This document shows, one piece after another, positions 60,241 to 64,000 of a DNA stretch of 64,000 nt (positions within the stretch are counted from its first letter, which is position 1; each line of letters starts with the position of its first letter). A model generated the notes under the pieces. That model saw nothing but the letters and a program-made list of their open reading frames with translations. It had not been told where the DNA came from and searched no databases. This DNA is from Paenibacillus radicis (ex Xue et al. 2023) (GTDB taxonomy: Bacteria > Bacillota > Bacilli > Paenibacillales > NBRC-103111). The position numbers and the translations under genes are program-made. The stretch lies in NCBI RefSeq assembly GCF_024722015.1, contig NZ_JANQBD010000002.1, positions 186,001-250,000 on the forward strand. Reading direction: 5' to 3'.

Positions 60241-60344
60241 TCACTTCTTAGCTTTCAGCAGATTCATTATGGCGGTTATCGACTCGCCGCGGGTAGCAGT
60301 AACATAGAAAAGAGACCAGCATAAAGCGTTTTCCTTTTAAACAT
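60241..60344 (-). pseudogene. SLH-protein gene collapsed by an internal deletion
   Basis: An ATG at 60344 after AAGGGG begins a signal-peptide-like MFKRKTLYAGLFSMLLL and stops at codon 23. In another frame the same 104 bp end with VTATRGESITAIMNLLKAKK and a stop, which matches the last 20 residues of an SLH repeat (compare VLSTRAEAASAIVRMLKVRK at the end of the protein at 57316). So the start and the end of an SLH protein gene remain, and all between is lost. Its SARP-type promoter (60401-60436) is still in place. Confidence 0.72.
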
Positions 60345-60400
60345 GGCAAAACCCCTTTCAATAATTGAGCCGCGGGGCAAGAGAATCCCCCTTCAAATAC

Positions 60401-60436
60401 ATATTAAAGAAGGGAACGCTTCTAAATCGTTTCAAA
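60401..60436 (-). promoter_or_regulatory. SARP-type promoter of the collapsed SLH gene
   Basis: TTTGAAACGAT (60436-60426) and TTAGAAGCGTT (60425-60415) are diverged 11-bp tandem repeats, followed by 8 bp (CCCTTCTT) and TAATAT (60406-60401). The arrangement is identical to the promoter at 60190-60225, even though the bases differ in several places. The 170 bp between it and the regulator stop at 60609 show no other feature. Confidence 0.75.
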
Positions 60437-60608
60437 TCAGCAGCATCATCTAACCATCTATTCCATTTGCATAAGAACGGAACCAAGATAAACAGTTATA
60501 GTTAGCTACTTGTCTTATAGCTTTATCCTCTGCGCGATACATATTGTATCAATCAAGACGTGACCCTACCGTTTCTCCCACAGAAGCAGTAGTGTATGAT
60601 CACCGGAA

Positions 60609-63600
60609 TTATCGAGAAAGTAGATCCTCATTCAAATAATGATCAATTTCGTCCAAAACTTTACGGGAAATATTTTTGGATTGAGCGACCTCGGCTGCAA
60701 GCTGCGGCATCTGACGTGCAGTGACAGCTCGGCACAACCCGTTAAGCTCGTGGCAATGGTCAAAATATTGTTGTTTGCCCGACTTTCGGTAAAGCTCTTC
60801 ATTCAACAAGTGCGCAGCGGTCTGATGTTCAAGCGATTCAGGATTCAGCTTCCACATTGCGTAGCGAATAGATGCCTGTTCTTTTAGACCGGAATTTTGC
60901 TCGAATATTCGCTCCAGTCTGTTTGTTGCTTCGTCGAGACTTATCCAGCCTAAACCTGTCTTCAATTGCCACAGCAGCACAAGGAGGCTGATCCGCATAT
61001 CTTTTCGCCTAAGCATATTTGCGATATGCAGAGCTTCTTCCGCTGCCTCCACAGCACTTTCATATTGATTCTGGCGCTGCCTCAGCAAGCTCATGAAATA
61101 GAGAGTTTCGCATTTGAAATACGGGGTGTGCAGTTGTTTGAACAGCCGTATCGAGCATCCGAGCAAAAGATCGGCCTCCTCCAGCCGATGCTGAGCCAAA
61201 AGGTTGCGACCTTCAAAACTGAGCATGATGGCCACGACTCGCCAATCCTTGATCGCAACGGCTTCTTCAAGACAAAAGACGATACATGGTGACGCCTGCG
61301 CATGTTGTCCGAGATACCAATAGTACTTCCCTAACATTCCAAAAGCATTAGCGAAGCCCATACGGTCTCCTATCGAATTGCTGATTTCCATCTTATCCAC
61401 TATGAGGTCAAAAGCCCGATCCATTTCATCCATATCCATATACACCAAGGCCAAGATGCCCATGGCTTGCTGGATGGAATACTTATCCCGGTTCTTAGTT
61501 GCTAGCCGGATCTGTTTCTTGATCCAAATAATCGCTTGGTCGTATTTGCATTGGTCATAAAACAGATGTCCTATTATTCCAAAGAATCGGCAATCCTCGT
61601 GGGATTGATTTTCGACATGAGACAACCCCATTCTTTTCCTCAGATAAAAGAATACCTTGTCATAATTACCCCTATAGTAATGAAGAATGCCTAGCGTCAC
61701 ATAAACGGAAATCAGTCCGGAATGATCCTCCAACAGCTCAAAGCTGCGCATCGCTCGTTCCATATGAACTCTCGCTTCTTCATATTTACCTTGCAACCGC
61801 AAACAATTCCCGAGCGCTACGTCGCATACGGATCGTTCTCTGAGCGATGCGGAATTTCCTGACCGCTCAAGCCATTGTTTGTATGTCTTTTCCGCTTCGA
61901 TCCAATCCCCCATCATGATACAAGCTTCGCCTAATTTCATCAGAATGGGTAAAATTTGTTCCGATGGCAGCAGCTTGCAAAGCTTTCGGTAATATTGGAT
62001 TCTCGTTTCATTGGCATAGATCTTCTCCTCAGCGGATGCAGCCATTTCATAATAAGGAACCGCCTCACTACCCATTCCTGCGAGTTCGTAATGAAAGGCG
62101 ATTTCCGCGGCAAGAGGCTCAGGCAGTCTGTGATGAAAAACAATCAGGCCATTGGCAATCTGCTGATGATAATAGCGGAGTATACTGTCGTTCTTCAATG
62201 TGTACGCGACTCCCCTTAGGAGTTCATGCGTAAAATCGTACTGACCGTCCCCCAATTCATGCATAACTTTCAGCTTCACCAACTGCACCATAATTTCAAG
62301 TACAGTTTTCTCTTTCGACTCTAAAACAAGTGCCATAAATTCCGGAAACACCGGCCTTCCGACAGCCGCTACAGCTGAAATAAGCTGTATGCATTCCTCT
62401 GAAAGCCTGTTTAAGCGGTTTTCTATAGCGGATTTCACCAAAGGCGAAAGCCGCAATTCACTCTTGTTGCTGCTTGTTTGCCATTCCCTCATCGTCTCGA
62501 CAATGAATAGCGGATTTCCGCCCGTTTCCGTGTATAAACTGGATGAGTTAAGGTCCGCTAACGAATTGCCCACAATAGCGGCCATCAGTCGTTTCGTATC
62601 CTCCTCGCTGAAAGGGGCAAGCTCGATTTCCGTTAGGTTCCGTTCAAGCCGAAGTCCTGTGAAAAAACGCCCTATTGCATCGTCTGCCAACTCATCTGTT
62701 CTCATCGTCGCGATCACGAAGAGTTTGGCTTTCGAGCCGCCGCGAAGGAGATAGGAAATAAGCTGGAGCGTTTCCTTGTCGCTCCATTGAATATCATCAA
62801 GGATGAGCAGCAGCGGTTGTTGATCAAGCAGCATCCGTTCTATCGCTTCATACCACTTATTCAGCTGCCAATTTTCCTGAATCGGGTTCGGCATCGGCAA
62901 GTCCGGATAGCGTTCATACAATTCCGGCAGCAATCGAGCTAGCTCCGACAGCCATACCGGGCTCATCTGTGGCAACGGAATGCTTCTGAGCCAATTTGTT
63001 ACCGGAGTGTAGGATAGCGACCTTACCGTTGGATAGCATCCGGCAAAAGCCGTTTGTATCCCTTGGCTTTCTAGCCAACCCTTAAATTCCATCGCCATTC
63101 TGGTTTTTCCAATTCCCGACTCTCCTTTCAGCACAAGCAAGGAGGTTCTGCCCGCCTTAGCCTGCTGCCAAACACTCAGCATACTTCCCCATTCATCGAT
63201 TCTGCCGATAAACGGAGTTTGTCTGTATGCGATAGTCGAATTATCGCCTCCGCTCTGCGCGAGTCTTTGAAACAACTGCTGAGTCTCCCCCGCAGGAGCA
63301 ATGCCAAGCTCGGCTTCAAAAACGCAGCACAATTGCTCATAAATTTGCACAACACCGGCCATATCTTTGTTCAAGGCTTTTAGCCGCATCAACGTACGAT
63401 AAGTTTCCTCCCTTAATTTATTTTGGGCCAGCAGTTTATTCGCGAAAATTAAGGCCGAGGAGTATTCCCGCTGACTTTCCATCATAGAAATGAGTTTGTC
63501 GAGCACGTCTAAATACGTTTGCGCCAACAATTCCCGCTTTGCATTAAGCCATTCCTCATAAAATCCGGGGAGTAGCTCGCCTCGGTACAGTTCTTCCGCT

Positions 63601-63959
63601 TGACGCAGCTCATAGAGAGTTTTTCCTTGAGCCGCCTGTTCAAACTCGTGCACATCCGAATAGCAGGGCAGTTCATTATTCCAATGCATGTAAGACGAAG
63701 TAATTTGGAGATGGCGGTTTATTTGTGGGAAGCATTTTCGAAGATCATGAATGAGTTTACGCAGATTGGAAAGAGCTTGTTTCTCGGTGGAATCCGGCCA
63801 AAAGTCAAAGGCAATCTGTCTCCTGCTTTGGGGTATGTCAAAAGCCAGAATCAAGTACGCCAACAGCAGCCCGACCTTTTTGCCGGGAATTGTTGGTATG
63901 GTCTCGTCATCGAAGGTGATTTTCAAACTGCCTAATAATTGAAAACGGCAACCTGTCAA
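60609..63959 (-). CDS. SARP-like regulator: winged helix, BTAD, ATPase and TPR domains
   Basis: A 1116-residue regulator. Residues ~1-90 form an OmpR-type winged helix (QLLGSLKITFDDETIPTIPG, SRRQIAFDFWPDSTEKQALSNLRKLIHDLR), ~90-235 a BTAD domain with helical repeats, ~240-400 a STAND/AAA ATPase with Walker A LKGESGIGKTRMA and Walker B LLLILDDIQWSD, and ~650-1050 TPR repeats. AfsR-like proteins of this build bind direct repeats and activate transcription after sensing a signal through the ATPase/TPR part. The TTG at 63959 is used because GGGGG lies 8 bp upstream; a TTG at 63974 overlaps that site. The two promoters just downstream are its likely targets. Confidence 0.9.
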   Translation of the reverse strand: MTGCRFQLLGSLKITFDDETIPTIPGKKVGLLLAYLILAFDIPQSRRQIAFDFWPDSTEKQALSNLRKLIHDLRKCFPQINRHLQITSSYMHWNNELPCYSDVHEFEQAAQGKTLYELRQAEELYRGELLPGFYEEWLNAKRELLAQTYLDVLDKLISMMESQREYSSALIFANKLLAQNKLREETYRTLMRLKALNKDMAGVVQIYEQLCCVFEAELGIAPAGETQQLFQRLAQSGGDNSTIAYRQTPFIGRIDEWGSMLSVWQQAKAGRTSLLVLKGESGIGKTRMAMEFKGWLESQGIQTAFAGCYPTVRSLSYTPVTNWLRSIPLPQMSPVWLSELARLLPELYERYPDLPMPNPIQENWQLNKWYEAIERMLLDQQPLLLILDDIQWSDKETLQLISYLLRGGSKAKLFVIATMRTDELADDAIGRFFTGLRLERNLTEIELAPFSEEDTKRLMAAIVGNSLADLNSSSLYTETGGNPLFIVETMREWQTSSNKSELRLSPLVKSAIENRLNRLSEECIQLISAVAAVGRPVFPEFMALVLESKEKTVLEIMVQLVKLKVMHELGDGQYDFTHELLRGVAYTLKNDSILRYYHQQIANGLIVFHHRLPEPLAAEIAFHYELAGMGSEAVPYYEMAASAEEKIYANETRIQYYRKLCKLLPSEQILPILMKLGEACIMMGDWIEAEKTYKQWLERSGNSASLRERSVCDVALGNCLRLQGKYEEARVHMERAMRSFELLEDHSGLISVYVTLGILHYYRGNYDKVFFYLRKRMGLSHVENQSHEDCRFFGIIGHLFYDQCKYDQAIIWIKKQIRLATKNRDKYSIQQAMGILALVYMDMDEMDRAFDLIVDKMEISNSIGDRMGFANAFGMLGKYYWYLGQHAQASPCIVFCLEEAVAIKDWRVVAIMLSFEGRNLLAQHRLEEADLLLGCSIRLFKQLHTPYFKCETLYFMSLLRQRQNQYESAVEAAEEALHIANMLRRKDMRISLLVLLWQLKTGLGWISLDEATNRLERIFEQNSGLKEQASIRYAMWKLNPESLEHQTAAHLLNEELYRKSGKQQYFDHCHELNGLCRAVTARQMPQLAAEVAQSKNISRKVLDEIDHYLNEDLLSR

Positions 63960-64000
63960 AATGACAACCCCCAATCCTGCATGTTCTACTTTCTTTTATC

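Noticed and set aside
1..64000. CRISPR arrays, tRNA or rRNA genes, integrases and prophage genes
   Set aside because: None could be seen; short repeats in the window are not regularly spaced with unique spacers.

Overview
The window looks like chromosomal DNA of a Paenibacillus-type Bacillota. The evidence is strong AGGAGG-type ribosome binding sites, sigma-A promoters, a T-box in front of glnS, S-layer-homology (SLH) surface proteins, copper-amine-oxidase-type stalk domains, a Gram-positive C-P lyase operon and a SARP-like (wHTH-BTAD-ATPase-TPR) regulator. No integrase, prophage, complete insertion sequence, tRNA, rRNA or CRISPR array was seen. Nearly all genes are on the minus strand; the plus-strand exceptions are the efflux pump at 13122, a GNAT gene at 52399 and an ABC-2 exporter at 53967-56541.

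Layout. 1-15100 is small housekeeping and stress genes: cysteine hydrolase, MFS pump with an ArsR-rhodanese regulator, pentapeptide protein, a NADAR gene with an internal deletion, a secreted stalk/metallo-beta-lactamase protein, a three-gene operon behind a ZTP riboswitch, glnS behind a T-box, a nucleotidyltransferase, a VOC protein, ArsR and nitroreductase genes, and a divergent TetR/MFS pair. 15300-16400 has a 57-residue secreted peptide gene and a frameshifted acetyltransferase. 16580-28543 is one large phosphonate locus: phosphonate ABC importer (phnD, C, E, E), C-P lyase core (phnG, H, I, J, K, L, M), phnF regulator, a hexapeptide acyltransferase and a PHP-family enzyme that fits PhnPP. 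28600-39000 mixes single metabolic genes with two copies of a ~0.6 kb non-coding repeat. 39100-47094 is one giant SLH-anchored protein. 47418-51008 is a TelA / vWA / membrane coiled-coil operon. 51500-57200 holds small GNAT and VOC genes and the ABC-2 exporter. 57316-63959 is a surface-protein module: SLH propeller protein, stalk-domain protein, a collapsed SLH gene, and the SARP-like regulator upstream.

How parts work together. The phn locus can bind and import phosphonates, cleave the C-P bond, and convert the cyclic ribose phosphate straight to ribose-5-phosphate if the PHP protein is PhnPP; phnN and phnP are indeed absent. PhnF-like operators lie before the first gene and between phnF and phnG. 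In the last module the two promoters next to the SARP-like gene have 11-bp tandem direct repeats ending exactly 8 bp before a -10 box, the layout known for Streptomyces SARP activators. I read this as a SARP-controlled cell-surface operon.

The least explained signals are: the SARP-style promoters; a ~105-bp upstream region, including 31 identical bases, shared by the 57-residue secreted peptide gene and the giant surface protein; the ZTP riboswitch controlling a DJ-1/PfpI operon; the TelA/vWA envelope operon with a probable ATT start; and the dispersed multi-hairpin repeat. All homology statements come from reading the sequence, not from searches.
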